Under the pieces are notes generated by a model that had not been told where the DNA came from, searched no databases, and worked only from the letters and a program-made list of their open reading frames with translations. The position numbers and the translations under genes are program-made. A stretch of DNA of 64,000 bases from Dasyornis broadbenti (lineage: Eukaryota > Chordata > Aves > Passeriformes > Dasyornithidae), in assembly GCA_013397935.1 (NCBI GenBank), contig VZRN01006386.1, forward strand, positions 893,586-957,585, in the 5' to 3' direction. Each line of letters opens with the position of its first letter. Positions within the stretch are counted from its first letter, which is position 1. Positions 1-12,570 of this stretch are shown here, piece by piece.

Positions 1-1904
1 TGGCCTTGACTGAAGACTGATTGGAGTGGAAAAACCAAGATCCTCTGGCCTTTGCCATCAACAGGAGCTGGCATTGTCTGCTATCATGGAAAATAAACTG
101 TTTTAGGGTTATAGAACTACAGAACAGTTTGGGTTGGAAGAGGATGTGCATAGAGGATATTAATTTCTACTCAGCTTTTATATTTGGTGTAATACTTTTA
201 GGCTGGACATTAATGGATTCCTTAGTCATTTATGTAACAGATAAACTAAAACATTAAAGAGCTGTAGGGGAGCAAGAGAGATCTGTTTTGGGGCTGCTAA
301 CCAAATTATTCAGCCTGCAAGCCAGTGTTACTCTCAGCCAGAATATGCCAGAATCCCAAGTCACACAGCCTCCTAAAGGTCAGGAATTCTCTGCTCAGGT
401 TTTTACTGCATTCTTTAACTGTGGGATTATTTTTAAATGCAGATTGCTTAAACTGTGTTGATCAGTTTGGTATAAAAGTAATTTTTAACCCCAGAGTCCA
501 TTCCATTTCTCCTGGCATTATTTATTGCAGTAACAGAGAGGAATGTGGTTGACATTGATTGGATTAAATAAAAAGTTACATTAAAAGCACAGACATTTCC
601 TTATGTCCTTAGGAGTTAACCAAGTGCACAGTCTTGGTGATAGCTGTAACAAAAACATGCCCCAATGGCAGGGAGGGTTTGGATCTGCAATAGGGTGCTT
701 CCCAAAACATTTAAGAAAATGGTAAATAATAACATAAAATAGTTGAAACTTAATCCTGAGAAAGTGTGTGGGAGGGTTATGATAATGAGTGATGTTTGAT
801 TTTAATTTTTTTGCCATGCTAAATGATTCCCATGTTAGGTAATAGGTGGGTTAAAGTGTAATGAATATGGATTCCATGTCTAATGAATGTTCTCACTAGA
901 AAAGCTGGATTTAGTGTAAAAGCAGAAGATACATCAGTAAGGGCTGTCTTTTTTCTAGACTAATTTTTCACTGCAAATAAGTGCTACAAGATTATAAAAC
1001 CAGAGGCTATTGTGGGTATTTGGAGACGGAACATCTATAGGGATATTTCAGCTCTGTGAGCAGCCTTAAAAACACCAACCAAACAAAATACGGCGCAAGA
1101 AAACAAGGACAGCTGTCAAACAAAGTAGAAAAATGCAGATTGTAATTGAGAAAGGGCATTTACCCTCCAAGCTCCCCTGCAGAGGACTTTGAGAGAAGAG
1201 CACCTCACCTTGCAGTGGTTCCACTGAGAGGCTCTGTTAGTGAAGAGCTGACACAGCAGGCAGGGCTTGAATAAGTGATGATGGAGCTTTCTCGTCACTG
1301 GTACCCTTGTGAGAGAGCCTGATGCCCTGCCAGAAATGTCCTTTTAAAATAGTTTTTATGTAGTTTTCCATGTAGTATATATAACTATATAAATTAAATA
1401 TGTATATATCCCTCTATAATATGTTATATCTACTTTTATTATAGATTTAGTTCTTAAATACATGCATTGATTCAAATCTCACAGTGATACAAAGGTAATT
1501 TTTTTTTTTTTTTTATGCTGGCTTTATGTGCTTCTCTGTACAGTTTGGTGAAGCTTGCAGGTATCACTGTCTTTTTTTTTTCTCCTGTTGATACCTCCTC
1601 ATTCCTGCCAAATATCCATTGATATGCACTGAGGCATCCACAGGGAGAAAGATACATACAAATTTAAAACATAGTATTTCACTCTTTCCCTAAGGTTGCA
1701 TCCTATGGCAGACACTAGATTTGCATAAGATCCTCAAAAGCTTTCTCGTAAAAGAGGAAATGTAATATGTAACTTTCAGTCTAATTTCCACTTCTAGGGT
1801 GATTGGGAATTGGCTACTGTATTTGTTACAGATTTAAGGTGACTCCCAATGAAGCTTTTATGCTCCATTTCCCACATGGAGTCTATACCAGTGATGACTA
1901 GTCT

Positions 1905-2132
1905 TTGAGGATAAATTCAGATTAGACAGAAGGAAGAAGTGTTTGACCATGAGGGTGGTGAAACACTGGAACAGGCTGCCCAGAGAGGTCGTGGATGCCC
2001 CATCCCTGGGAACATGCAAGGTCAGGTTGGATGGGTCTCACTGAAGATATCCCTGCTCTGGATGGACCAGATGACTCTAGCTGTACTAGGTGACGTTAAA
2101 ATGTCTCTTCTGACCCCAACTATTCTATGATT
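1905..2132 (+). mobile_element. CR1 LINE 3' fragment
   Basis: The segment matches the end of avian CR1 elements: a degenerate reading of the C-terminal RT tail (GGTGAAACACTGGAACAGG, then a GTGGATGCCCCATCC-type stretch), followed by the 3' UTR and the terminal ATTCTATGATT motif at 2122-2132. It is 5'-truncated, as most CR1 copies are, and lies inside the COMMD1 intron. Confidence 0.85.
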
Positions 2133-3740
2133 TATAAAAACTGACCACAAACCCCTAAATAAAGTCTTCATAAATTCTCCCTTAATAAGCCTCAAGCTTG
2201 AAGAGTCACAGCTCCCTGGAGTTATTTCCGTGTAAGGAGAAAGCTACCATGCCTGCAGGACAGGAGAAGAGTAGGACTTTCTTCCTAGTATTCACACTAA
2301 GTGATAGAAACCTCTGTAACCCATCTGCGTGGAGTTGTCTGTGAACCATATCAGTGGAAGCAAAGTTTGTGCAAAGAAGAGTTTGAGAGAAAATGCCTTT
2401 CTAAGTTAATGATTTTAGCTCTGTTTACACCTTTGTTTAAATAGCAGCTGGCTCAAGCTGCATACGAGGGTCCCCAAGACAGTGTCATTAGCCTAAGCAG
2501 GTTAATTGATTTGTTTGGCATGCCATTACACCTATTTACCTCAAGCCAGTCAAGCAGCAGAAGAAAAATGCTCCTGTTAAAGATTAAACATTCCACACTC
2601 ACTGTTTTAGGGTTTGAAAAAGCTCGAGCTCAGCTGTGCTTTCAAAGACGTTGGAATTCAAATGAAAACAGCCTTGATGTGCTTTCTCTGAAAAAATAGT
2701 GTCTGTAGGGGCAGAGAGGGGGTCGGGAGCGAGTGTTTTTGCATTGTTTTTTAGAAACAGTTTAGATACAGAGACGTTTCACTTTTCTTTCCTGCACCAG
2801 GAGTTAGATCACAACACTTTCTGTTCTCTTGTCTCAGTTCCATTCCTGTCCCAAGAAGGCAGAAGTTCTGGCAGTGCCTTTGGTTGGGATTACCCAGCCC
2901 TGTCTTTAGTGGTCTTCAGCTCTGACCAATTTACATGGTCAGTATTACCCATGCCAGGCTGAATCCTTCCCCAAACTGCTTTGCCCGTATCCAAGATCAA
3001 GACTATGAGGGGAAAAAGGTATTCCGGAGGTTTCTCCTTAAATGCTGGTTTTTTTTATATATAGGAAGTGCTGTAATGGCGAGGGTTTTTTTGAAAAAAA
3101 AACCCCAAACCTTGAAAATAGTAAGCTCAAGGTTTACAGCAAGGTCAGAAAGGTGCCTCTCGGTGCCCTCATGAAAAAGAATTGCCTTAAAAATTTAGGA
3201 TCCTCTGAACACCTCATTTGTGCATCTTTGGTAGAGATTTTGTCCAACAGCTCAATTCCAAGAGGATTTAGCCTAAACTGAGCATGTTCCAGAGTGGAAG
3301 TGCAGCATTATACAAAGTTAAACATCCACCACTCTTCAGTGAGCGAGAGTCATAAAGGGCTTTTTATTCTGTTAAGCTTGTGTGCCTGCAGCAGATTTTA
3401 TGGGGTGGCCTGAGCCTCAGGAAGCTGAGGATGTGAAAGGGTGTTGGAGGAACCAGCAATCGATCAGGTAAGGCCACATAAGAAGTCACAGGTATAACCT
3501 TGCAAAGAGTCATTCATAAATGAGAATGAAATTTGTATTTTGTCAGCATAAACAGGTCCTTTTTTCTGCACTGTGTTAGTAGAAGCAGAACTGTGGTTTT
3601 TATAACCTTTCCTTTCTGAGCACAGCGAGCTGCCCTCAGCATTGGAATGTTTGCCTTCCCTAAATCACCTGAGGGTCTGGGCTGAGAGACATCCACAGTG
3701 GATGAGCAGTGTCCTCACAGCATCTGGGAACTGCTGTTAG

Positions 3741-3792
3741 GTGAACAGAAATCCCAAACCTGCTGGTGAACAGAAATCCCAAACCTGTGCTG
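3741..3792. repeat. 25-27 bp tandem duplication
   Basis: A unit beginning GTGAACAGAAATCCCAAACC is present twice in direct tandem (3741-3765 and 3766-3792). The second copy carries two extra bases near its end. This looks like simple replication slippage. Confidence 0.85.
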
Positions 3793-5581
3793 GACGACCA
3801 CCACTTGTTCATTGTCAGCCTCTGCATTTGCACACTGTGGTAGAAGGTTTTTGAGTGGAAGAGTGGATCCCTGTAGTGATGAGTTTGTGCAGGGGCGGCA
3901 CACAGGGCAGGGGACTCTGGGTGGGATATGGGGAAAGCTCAAAAAACAGAAACAGGTACAAATCAATGTGATTTTTTTAAAAAATCAGAAACAGAGAAGT
4001 TGGAAGGTTTAGAGAAACCAATGCAGGTTAATATCCCCGGTCTGAAAACAGCAGAGCCATATAGGAAGTGTATAAGGCTTTCATTAAAGTGTGGTCTTTC
4101 TTCTTGTTAATTTTTAAGAATAATGTTATTCTTGTTAACTCTTTGATGTGAAATGTATAAAAGCTACAGAGTATGCTATTTTCTAATTAGTTGCACTGAT
4201 TAAATTATAGTTTGGGTTTGTTTTTCTTCAACACTTCCTGAAAAGGAAGCTGCTCTTCCAAAAGGCACAAAGAGGAGTAGATAAAGCATGTGCATCTCTG
4301 CATTCATAGATGCTCATTTTTTCATGTAGGACATAAAATATGACATACACTATTTTCAGGAGGCCGATAATGTAAAAGGAATGACGTTACATTTGCTGTG
4401 CAGTATCAGGGACCTACTTTTATCCTCTGGAATTGTTCCATTTTCTGCAATCCTTAATCTACTTAATCTGTGATATTACAGGCTTGATGCTACATTAAAA
4501 GTATTAAAAATTCTGCAATTGAGTTAACTTTTTTTTTTATGGACATGCAATAATAATTTGCTTAAGAGGTTCCTTGTTCATGTAATACCAAAATAATGGA
4601 GAATTAAAAGGCACTTGGAGTTACAAATATTTGTGCTTTATTTTATACAGTATTATGGAAATGAATTGCACTTTACATTACAGTTTTTGAAGGGCATGAT
4701 TGTAGATATGTAGCAAAAATAGCTCTGAACTGAATTAAAAAGAATGAATTTAGTATTGTCAGGAATGTGGGAGTATGAAATCAATGGATTGCAATCCATT
4801 GCATTTTTTGTGGAATTATTTAGATTTTGCTGTCATTGTCATGTGCCCCAGTATATCTTGTAGAATATTAATGAATATAAAAATAACTCCAGAAGTTTGG
4901 AGCTGGATCATGATTGATGCAATGTGATAGAAGAATTGATGCAGTTTCTCACACTTTTTTCATTCTGCATTGGTTTGTGGCAATGTTTTGGGGTGTTTTT
5001 TTCTCTTTTACCATTTATCAGATGTTCCTAATATGAGAATCTACATGGCAAAAATAAATTGCTCTCCTAAACATCTGACATGAAATATTTCCACCCAGTG
5101 GAACTACTCACTTTAATGTCATATTACCATGATTTTTGAGGAAGGAAATATAAGCTGAATCCAATATTTTCCCTCTTTTTGTGTCGTCCGTGCAAGATGA
5201 AACACAGCTTGTTGTGTATTATGACATATGAAGCCACGTGTGGCAGTACAGGTCCCTCTGACCCAGGCAGCCCTGGAGAGTCCCCTGGGAATGGTATGCA
5301 CCAGGTGTCAGGCAGAGGTCACCCAGAGAAAGGTTTGGAAGCAAGTTGATAGTGCTGGGGTGAGATTATCAGGGTTTATTTTCTGCCATCGGGCAGCACA
5401 ATACCAAATTCCCACAGTAATGAGTAAGTTCGAATAGTCTGCAATGAAGGAAAGCTTCTATGGCAGAGCTGGCAACATCATTGCAAAAATGAGTTCTGGA
5501 TGTGCCTCTTCCAAGGAGAACATGTCCTTGCACTGTTAAAAAGTGTCTAATTTCCATTTTGAATTTCTGGTTATGTTGGGA

Positions 5582-5604
5582 TTTTTTTTTATTTTTTTTT
5601 TTTT
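5582..5604. repeat. T-rich homopolymer tract
   Basis: A near-pure T run interrupted by a single A. It may be a simple repeat or the reverse-strand poly(A) tail of a small retrocopy; no retrocopy body was recognised beside it. Confidence 0.6.
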
Positions 5605-5732
5605 CAAATCAAGATTAGCATTTCTTTACCATGCAAGCCTGCGAGCAGATGCTGGCTTGGGCAAAACCTGCTCTGGCACTGAGCCATGAGGAGGAAAGCT
5701 CATAGGTTGACCAGTATTGACCAGTAATCCAC

Positions 5733-6168
5733 ATGGACCTGCTGGAATGAGTCCAAAGGACAGTGACGAGGATGTTGCCAGGGCTGGAACACCTCAGCCA
5801 GGCTGGCACAGTTTGGGTTGTTCAGCATGGAGAAGACTCTGGGGAGACCTTAGAGCCCCTCCCAGTACCAAAAGGAAGCTCCAAGAGACCTGGAGAGGGA
5901 CTTCAGACACAGTCATGGACTGACAGGAAAAGGGGAATGGTTTTAAACTAAAAGAGAGTGGTTTAGAATAAATACTGGGGAAAAACTCTTTACTATGGGG
6001 GTGGTGAGGCACAGTTTGCACAGAGAAGTAGTGGATGCCCCATCCCTGGAAATGTTCAAAGCCAGGCTGGATGGGGCTTGGAGCAGCCTGGTCTAGTGGA
6101 AGGTGTACCTGCCCAAGAGACAGTTTTAAGGTCCCTTCCAACCCAAACCATCCTGTGATTCTGTGATT
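5733..6168 (+). mobile_element. CR1 LINE 3' fragment
   Basis: About 430 bp of the CR1 RT C-terminus and 3' UTR in plus orientation. It shows the familiar blocks for a GTGGTGAGGCAC-type segment, GTGGATGCCCCATCCCTGG and a CCAGGCTGGATGGGGCTTGG-type segment, ending in the hallmark ATTCTGTGATT at 6158-6168. Frameshifts and stops show it is dead. Confidence 0.9.
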
Positions 6169-9100
6169 GAAATACTATTGAAATTCTGCTGAAATACTAT
6201 TACACTTGTGACTTGGGATAATATTTACAGGGTAGTCCCTGCAGGTGTTTTATTAAAATAGCACTTACATGGAATTAACAAATTTGGAGGAAGTGGGAGA
6301 GTTGGCATTATCAGATAAACCAGATTTTTTGGCAATAGCAGGTAGTACCTAAGCCCAGGCTTGTGTTTTCTTTTATTCCAGAGAAGCAATCTCTTAACAC
6401 TTGTTTGCAAAATTGGGGGGGAAAGTATCGACAGTGGATTTTTTCTGAAATGAGTGTTTTGTCTTTTGTGTTTAAATTAATGCCTTGGAACCAAAATGAG
6501 ATTTGTTTCTGCCCGTGGGTATTGCTGCAGGAGCTGATGTGCTGTGAATTCCCGGGCACGTTCGCTGTGTGTTAGCTCCGTGTGACCCGAGCTGGTCGTG
6601 AGTCCCGGCTTGGTGATGGCTTGGGGACCAGCTCCTTGCTTTGTTTATCCCCCATCGGCTCTTCTGTTTGCAGCCGAATTTACTGGTGACGGGGACAGTC
6701 AGATACTCTTCTGTGTTAACACATCTCTGGTTTCACCATAGCCCTGCTGCTTTGGTATCAGCCAAGCCCACCGTTTCTGTCTGAAAAGGCTGCACTTCTG
6801 AACTCTCCTACATTTGATAATAACTTTTATTGGAATTCTGAGTTCTTTTTGGTCTCTGTTGACCAAAAAAATGGGAAGGCTGAAAATTAATGGGGGTTCT
6901 TAATCACAACGAAAGGTACCAGGCTGTTTGAAGGCAATTTCTGGTGACGTTGCAGATTGAGGTTTTACTTATGCAAGGAGCAGCTAAATCTTAAAACATC
7001 CTAATTTAAGGCAAAACCTAAAACGGGCAAATGAAATATCTTCCAGAGCAGTGAAATTGCATTGACTCCCAGCCTCTGCAGAGCAAATGGCTCCATTGCC
7101 TGCTCCAAAAGGATCAGACCTAAACCCCTACAATACTGCCATTGCTCCAGGAAGCAGCTGTGTGGGTGCACAAGTCCAGAAGTACTTGGCTGGCTGGCTG
7201 TGTTTGCACACAGGCATCCGAAGCTGATGCTTTTGCGCTGTCTGAAGAGCGCTTTCCTGGTAATTCAAGCTGGGATAATTCCTTTACAAAGAACCACTAA
7301 TGACCTTACAAGCACCACATCGAGTTGAGACGGCTTCTAAGAGTGGGTCTGGCGCCTTGGCTGGTGGCTTTGAAATGCTGAATGTTGTTGTAGGAGGCCT
7401 CCAAATCAAGTGGAAATGGATATGAATAAAATGATGTGTGAATTCTGAGGGGTTTCTTTCTGTTATTCCAATATAGTGGCTAAAACTTAAAAATGCTACA
7501 CGTATCAGAGTTGCTAGAAAGCATTTTAAGTAGCTGGCCAAACTGATGCAGTAGAGAACAATTGTAATTTTTTTAAGTTTTCAATTTGTGAAGATTGGTT
7601 TTCTAAAAATACATGGGATTTTCAAGTATAGTTACTGAGACAGAAAACATTGTACTTCTCGTAGTCTCTCATATAAATATTTTTGCAGTACTCTGTTGTT
7701 GCAGCTCCTAGAAAACTTGGTTCAAGGTTGGGGGCAGTTTGTGTTTCTTGAATGTTTTGTTTTGCAGCTCCTTTTTATAGCCTGGGCTTGGGAGTGAAAT
7801 GGGAGGAGGGGTGGGAAAGCGTGAGGTGTCAAACCCAAGGTGGCTGCAGGAAATGGGTGTCCATTCCCACACCTTCCTGAGAGCATTAAGCTTGGCTTCC
7901 CAGCCTGAACCTGAACCCCAGATTCCAGCCTGGAGTGCTGAGCTTCAGGACTTCGAGTCAGTGACTGATGTGTTCCATTTTGGGTTTGCTTAACTCCACG
8001 TGGGCTGAATTATTTTTTAGCAGTAGAAAATATCAAAAGGGCTGCCTTGTTTCCTGCTCCATCTTATTTTTTCCTCATTTTTTCCTGGGGGAGGTGAACT
8101 AACAAAGCATTATGTAAAACTGAAGCTCAGTTCTGAGCAGCCTAATTTAAAGCCTTCGTGGGTCAAATTTTAGGTTGGTCCACCTGAGAATGGATAACCA
8201 GGCACCATCCAGCCCACATGGGAGAGTTTTAGCTGCTTTGTAGCTAAAAGAATGTTTTATGAGTGCACTTACACTTGTATGAAGTGGCAATGTCTTTGTG
8301 TAATCAAAGAGTTTTGTTTTGATCAATTTACATTCCTTTTGACTGACAAAACCTGAAGAGGGGAACAAAAAAAAAAGTCTCCTTATGCCTTAGGCTCAGG
8401 CAAAAACATCTCCAGAAGTAGGCACTTCAGTTTCCTCCTGTCCACTCACGTTCCCCGTGTGATTAAGCCATGAAATCAGCTTTAGCAGATCTCAAAGGTT
8501 GCATGGGCAAACGCTGCTGGCCTGATTAAATCTGTGCATGGGCTCACATGACTCGGGGTGCGGAGTTGTGGCTGGAAAGCCTGAGGTGTCAACAGGAGCT
8601 CGGCTTTGGAGACCATCCTGCGGAGGACCAGGTCCCTGCATAGCATAACACTGCCACTCCTTCCCTGAAAGGTCAGGATAGAAACCAGCTCGTGGCTGGA
8701 ACACACGTGGAGCAATGAGAGGTCTGGTTACAGAGGAGAGCTCTTGTCAGATCTGTCTGTGAAAGGAGACTTGTAATGTGTTACAGATACTGGGATTATT
8801 TTGGGGTGGTGAGAAAAGCTGCTCCTCCTGCAGTAGCTTTTCTGTGAAAGCCTGCTCTGGACTTTCCTGGTCAGGTCTGGGAAAAGAAGGATGCTAAAAC
8901 TGGGGAGATTCAGCAGGAGCTGAAGAGGCATTGTCTTTGCAGTCCCAGTTTGCAGCAGTTGCTCAGGGTAGGCTGATGTGTCCCTGCCTGCTCATGTCCT
9001 TGGAGAATGGTAAATTCCAGCAAGGGTCTGTGGTCTGTCTTCTGCATGGTGCTCCACAAAGCTTCGGGAACTAACTTGTGGATTGCCTGAGATCTGACTT

Positions 9101-9375
9101 TTCCAGTGCTTCCTAATCAAGGAATGTTGTGAGAGATACTCCAGGGTTTTGTTCAGGTTTTCTTATGCAGTTTCCTGCAAACACATCTTCTTCAAGCAGA
9201 TCTGACCTGGATTTTTATCACTGGTAAAAATTAGCACTCCTAATCAGACAGGAAAGTACAGAAAGCCCATTGCCAAATGGAGTTAAGCTGTTGAATTCCT
9301 CACCAAACCTTTCTTTCTGCACTGGGGGTTAAATGTTATTATTTTTCTCAAATATTGTTCTCTCTTGTTTTGTAG

Positions 9376-9483
9376 GAATCGGAGTTTCTCTGCCTGGAGT
9401 TTGATGAGGCCAAGGTGAGCCAGATGCTGAAGAAACTCTCAGAAATAGAGGAGAGTATGACTTTATTGACCCAGACTACTTAA
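9376..9483 (+). CDS. COMMD1: COMMD1, terminal coding exon (C-terminus of COMM domain)
   Basis: The exon follows a clean acceptor and encodes 35 residues plus TAA. The peptide starts ESEFLCLEFDEAKVSQMLKK and ends in TLLTQTT. This matches what I know of the COMMD1 C-terminus (a FLCLEFDE block followed by an acidic, amphipathic helix) and is the last part of the COMM domain. In vertebrates COMMD1 is a CCDC22/CCDC93-associated (Commander complex) protein acting in endosomal recycling, copper homeostasis and ubiquitin-dependent control of NF-kB; that role comes from family knowledge, not from this sequence. The exon enters in phase 0. The earlier exons, including the N-terminal helical domain, lie upstream of the window. 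COMMD1 directly upstream of B3GNT2 agrees with the conserved vertebrate gene order. The exon is intact, with no frameshift. Confidence 0.9.
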   Translation, partial: ESEFLCLEFDEAKVSQMLKKLSEIEESMTLLTQTT

Positions 9484-9486
9484 TCA

Positions 9487-9492
9487 AATAAA
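9487..9492 (+). terminator. COMMD1: COMMD1 poly(A) signal
   Basis: A canonical AATAAA lies only four bases after the TAA stop, and an A-rich stretch follows at about 9507-9514. The 3' UTR would therefore be roughly 25-30 bases long. The same hexamer is the only strong signal in the vicinity. Confidence 0.8.
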
Positions 9493-11575
9493 GAGATTGC
9501 AACTTATAAAAAAAATGACCCTTGGTATCTTTTCATAATTCCTGTTTCTGACATAAAATAGGTGGTGATGGTTAAATCCTTATGATAACCCCAAGAATGG
9601 GCTATGTCACACTGGGAAGCTTTCTCATCCGCTCCTCCCAACCTGTTTTCCAAGGCAGCAGCAACACTGTTTGCACAAAGCTTTGCATAATCAGGCCTTG
9701 GAGTGTACACAGCTTTTCTCTTTTTCCCCTCAGTCAGTCCTGGAGCCTTCCAGATGCTGTAAATGCTGGGCTGGATGAACAACAAAGGTGAATTGGCCAC
9801 TTGTGGCAGAGGAGAAATGAGCAGAAGAAACTGGCAGATTAGGGGGAACTCACGTTTATCCTTCCAAACCATGGACTCTATATGATAAATCCACCTGTGT
9901 GAGCTCTGTCTGCTTAGAGTTAAAGCCCCGCAAAGCAGATAAAGTGCAGGGAGTTCAGGGAGCAGAGACACAAACACACATTTCTGTGCCTTTGAGCCCC
10001 GTGCTGCCAAGGATTCAGTGGTTCCCAAGAGCTGGGCAACCTGGCTGCACCTTCCTGATGCTGTGGGGAGCCAGGGGACAATCAGGGAAGCATCTCCAGG
10101 GAAATGGGAAGTGCTGGTTTTCCAAAAGGTGCAGTCCTGCATGCACAGAACACCTGACCCAGCTATTTGCTGGCGAGCCTTCAAAGCCACTTCTGATCTG
10201 CTTCCCTAAAGACCATCCACCCTCATCCCTTTCTGGCTTTTGGGCTGTAGTGGTGCAGCTCTGGCACAGAGCTGCAAGGTGTGCTTGAGGGGCCAGTGCT
10301 TTGTCAGAGCATAGCTGAACTTGGCTGCTCTCAGTCCTGTTTGTCATGGTTTGGTTTGACCTCAGAAAGCCTCAGATGGAGCCCAAGGTTTCTAAGTGTG
10401 TGCATGTTCAGCTCGGAATAAAAGAAAACACCCTCGGTAGCCTGGCAGGCTGAAGCTTTCTCAGTAAAACACTTGAGTAAAGAAAGCTGCCAGGGGCAGG
10501 TAAGGGGCACAGGGTCTGCACTACCCAGATGGCTCCTGGCTGCTGCAGCACCCACATCTGTGCTGTAACACCCAATTGCAGAGCAGCTGCTGCCCCTGTG
10601 CTGATAGAGGCTCCCAGAACAGTTTTCAGTTCCATGTTTCCGTTCAGAGCTGCGATCTTGCCAGTCCTGTCACAGCAGGATACCTCACCACACTGAACTG
10701 GCTCAGCAGGAGCTGGAACAGCCATCTGAGCAGGCCAGGACTTGCACAGAGCAGGATGGTCCTCCCGGGAGAGCTGCCTGGTGGTCCATAAAAAAAGTGA
10801 CAGTGCTGGCTCCTGGTTTGCTCTGTCACTTGACTGGAAGGTGCGCACACACGTTTGGTTGGAGGCTGCATTGCTTCTTGCCATTTTATATTTGCTTCAT
10901 AAGCAACCTCCTCCTGAGCTAAAATTACACTGAGGGCTTGTACCAATATAGAGATGACAACGTAAAATGTTCTTGTGCCATAACTAAAGCACTCCTCATT
11001 GCTTCTCCTTGAGAATTTATTGCTTGTGGAGTTGCCAGATTGCACTTGGACGTGAAATCTCTTCAGAGCAAGGGAAGGGCACCTTTTCCCATCTGCCTGA
11101 TCAGAAGGGAAGCAGCCCTCAAGCCAATTTGTGTCACTGCACAAGGAATTAACATTTCCTTTGCCATGCCTGTCCCACTGCTGCCTTGTCTCTTACAGCC
11201 TCCTGGTCCTGGCCTCACAGAGGGACTGCACAGCCCCCAGCGCCTCTGTTTCCCCAAATGCCTCCATCTGATCCTTGTCAGAGAAGAACTGGGTGGTAAC
11301 CACAAACTACTCCTCGTGCTCCTCCCTGAGTCACTGGCTGCAGCACCGCTGTGAAATGAGTGCTCTGTGACTCTCTGAGCTTTCCATTGCCTTTTTCAAC
11401 TAAGTTCATTCAAGTGCTTTCTGTGTTTTAGGACATATTTAAAAAAAAAACCAAAAACCCAAACCGGAAAAACAAGGTCAGGGAAGGATCATGATCTTAA
11501 GTAACTTGCACTATGTCAAACATACTTATTGTTTTATTTTAACACAGTCAGAGGCTAGGAAAATGTGCTATAAAT

Positions 11576-11760
11576 GGAAATTAAAGAGAAACGAACTGGG
11601 AACAGATGTCAGGAAGTATTATTTCATGCAAAGAATAATAAATATGTGGAATGGCTAACAAGGCAAGGAGGCTGAGGCAAGAAGTCTTGGGGACATTTAA
11701 GAAATAATTGGATACTTGGGGACGCTTAAGAAATAGTTGGATACTTTCCTAGTTGAGGTG
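11576..11760 (+). mobile_element. Old LINE (CR1-like) remnant with internal duplication
   Basis: The text resembles the 3' part of ancient amniote CR1/L3-type LINEs (a GTCAGGAAGTATTATTTCAT-like block, then AATATGTGGAATGGCTAAC, then AAGAAATAATTGGATACTT). It contains a 29 bp tandem duplication (11686-11714 and 11715-11743, 26 of 29 bases alike). The assignment is from pattern memory only. Confidence 0.5.
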
Positions 11761-11873
11761 TGAACTGGTGCATTTTTATGGGTGGATGCTTCTCTCTCTT
11801 CGTAATCCTCCCTTCCCTGAATATCTAACAACCCTCATTTTCTTCTTGGTGGATCTTTCTAAAACTACTGTGC

Positions 11874-11920
11874 AAAAAAAAAAAAAANNNNNNNNNNNNN
11901 NNNNNNNNNAAAAAAAAAAA
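11874..11920. repeat. Poly(A) tract broken by a 22-base gap
   Basis: An A run enters and leaves an N gap at 11888-11909. The gap is most simply a homopolymer that could not be resolved in assembly. Confidence 0.8.
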
Positions 11921-12013
11921 GAAAAAGGAAAAAAGCTGAGTGTGTTGATGACCACACTGCTTAGTCCTTGGTAGTCACTAGACAGCAAAATTGTTCCTGC
12001 TTCACCAACTTTG

Positions 12014-12480
12014 ATGTGTGATGCCCAAAAGATAGGCTGGAAATAAAACCCCATAGACCAGTGTCTATAGAGCAGGTATTTGTTTATTGCAGCGCTGGAA
12101 GTGAGGGGGATCTTTCCACCTAACTCACTTGCCTTTGTCAAGTGCTGAGGTCTATTTATACAGAAAATAATGCTAGGTATTACTATGTTATCACATACAT
12201 ACTAGAACTGATTTACATAACATGAGCTCATGGTGATTCGGTAATTCTTTGCACTACGCTTGCGCCTCCCCAATTCGGTGGTCGTGAGGGTCTCCACGTG
12301 ATGAAGGCTCAAGGTCTTCCTCACACTTGAACTTTTCAACTTTGTCTTCAGAGCATGCGCAGTTACAGTGTTCTTTAGTCATTTCAGTTCTAACCACTTT
12401 AGAGTCTTCTTTCTGTGGCTTATCAGCTTCACCTTCACCTGTGCCAGTTTTTCATCAGTGCTTGTCCATTTTTGAAACTA
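12014..12480 (-). mobile_element. Endogenous-retrovirus-type LTR, probably solo
   Basis: Read on the minus strand, this has the architecture of an LTR: a TATAAATA box (plus positions 12153-12160), then about 70 bases downstream an AATAAA poly(A) signal (12083-12088) beside the GCGCTGCAATAAACAAATAC-type stretch that I associate with songbird ERV LTRs. No gag, pol or env reading frame lies next to it, so it is probably a solo LTR. The outer boundaries are estimates; I did not find a convincing target-site duplication. Confidence 0.55.
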
Positions 12481-12570
12481 TCCAGTTGGTGAGGGTGTGT
12501 TTTTTTTTCCATTCAGCATGAAGCACCCAGTTAACTATGTAATAGCCATTACATTGTATGGAAAGTTTTA

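Larger units (their letters stand above)
1..9375 (+). other. COMMD1: COMMD1 last intron (3' part)
   Basis: This stretch lies upstream of the terminal COMMD1 exon and ends in a pyrimidine-rich acceptor (TTTTGTAG) at 9375. I see no other coding exon in it. It contains plus-strand CR1 3' fragments near 1.9-2.1 and 5.7-6.2 kb, homopolymer T runs near 1500, 1571 and 5582, a 25-27 bp tandem duplication at 3741-3792 and a 20 bp perfect palindrome at 4782-4801. The intron assignment is inferred from the exon that follows; the upstream exons are outside the window. Confidence 0.75.

Noticed and set aside
9504..10190. 228-residue open frame on the minus strand
   Set aside because: It has no recognisable domain or motif, begins over the COMMD1 poly(A) region and overlaps open frames on the other strand; it looks like chance.
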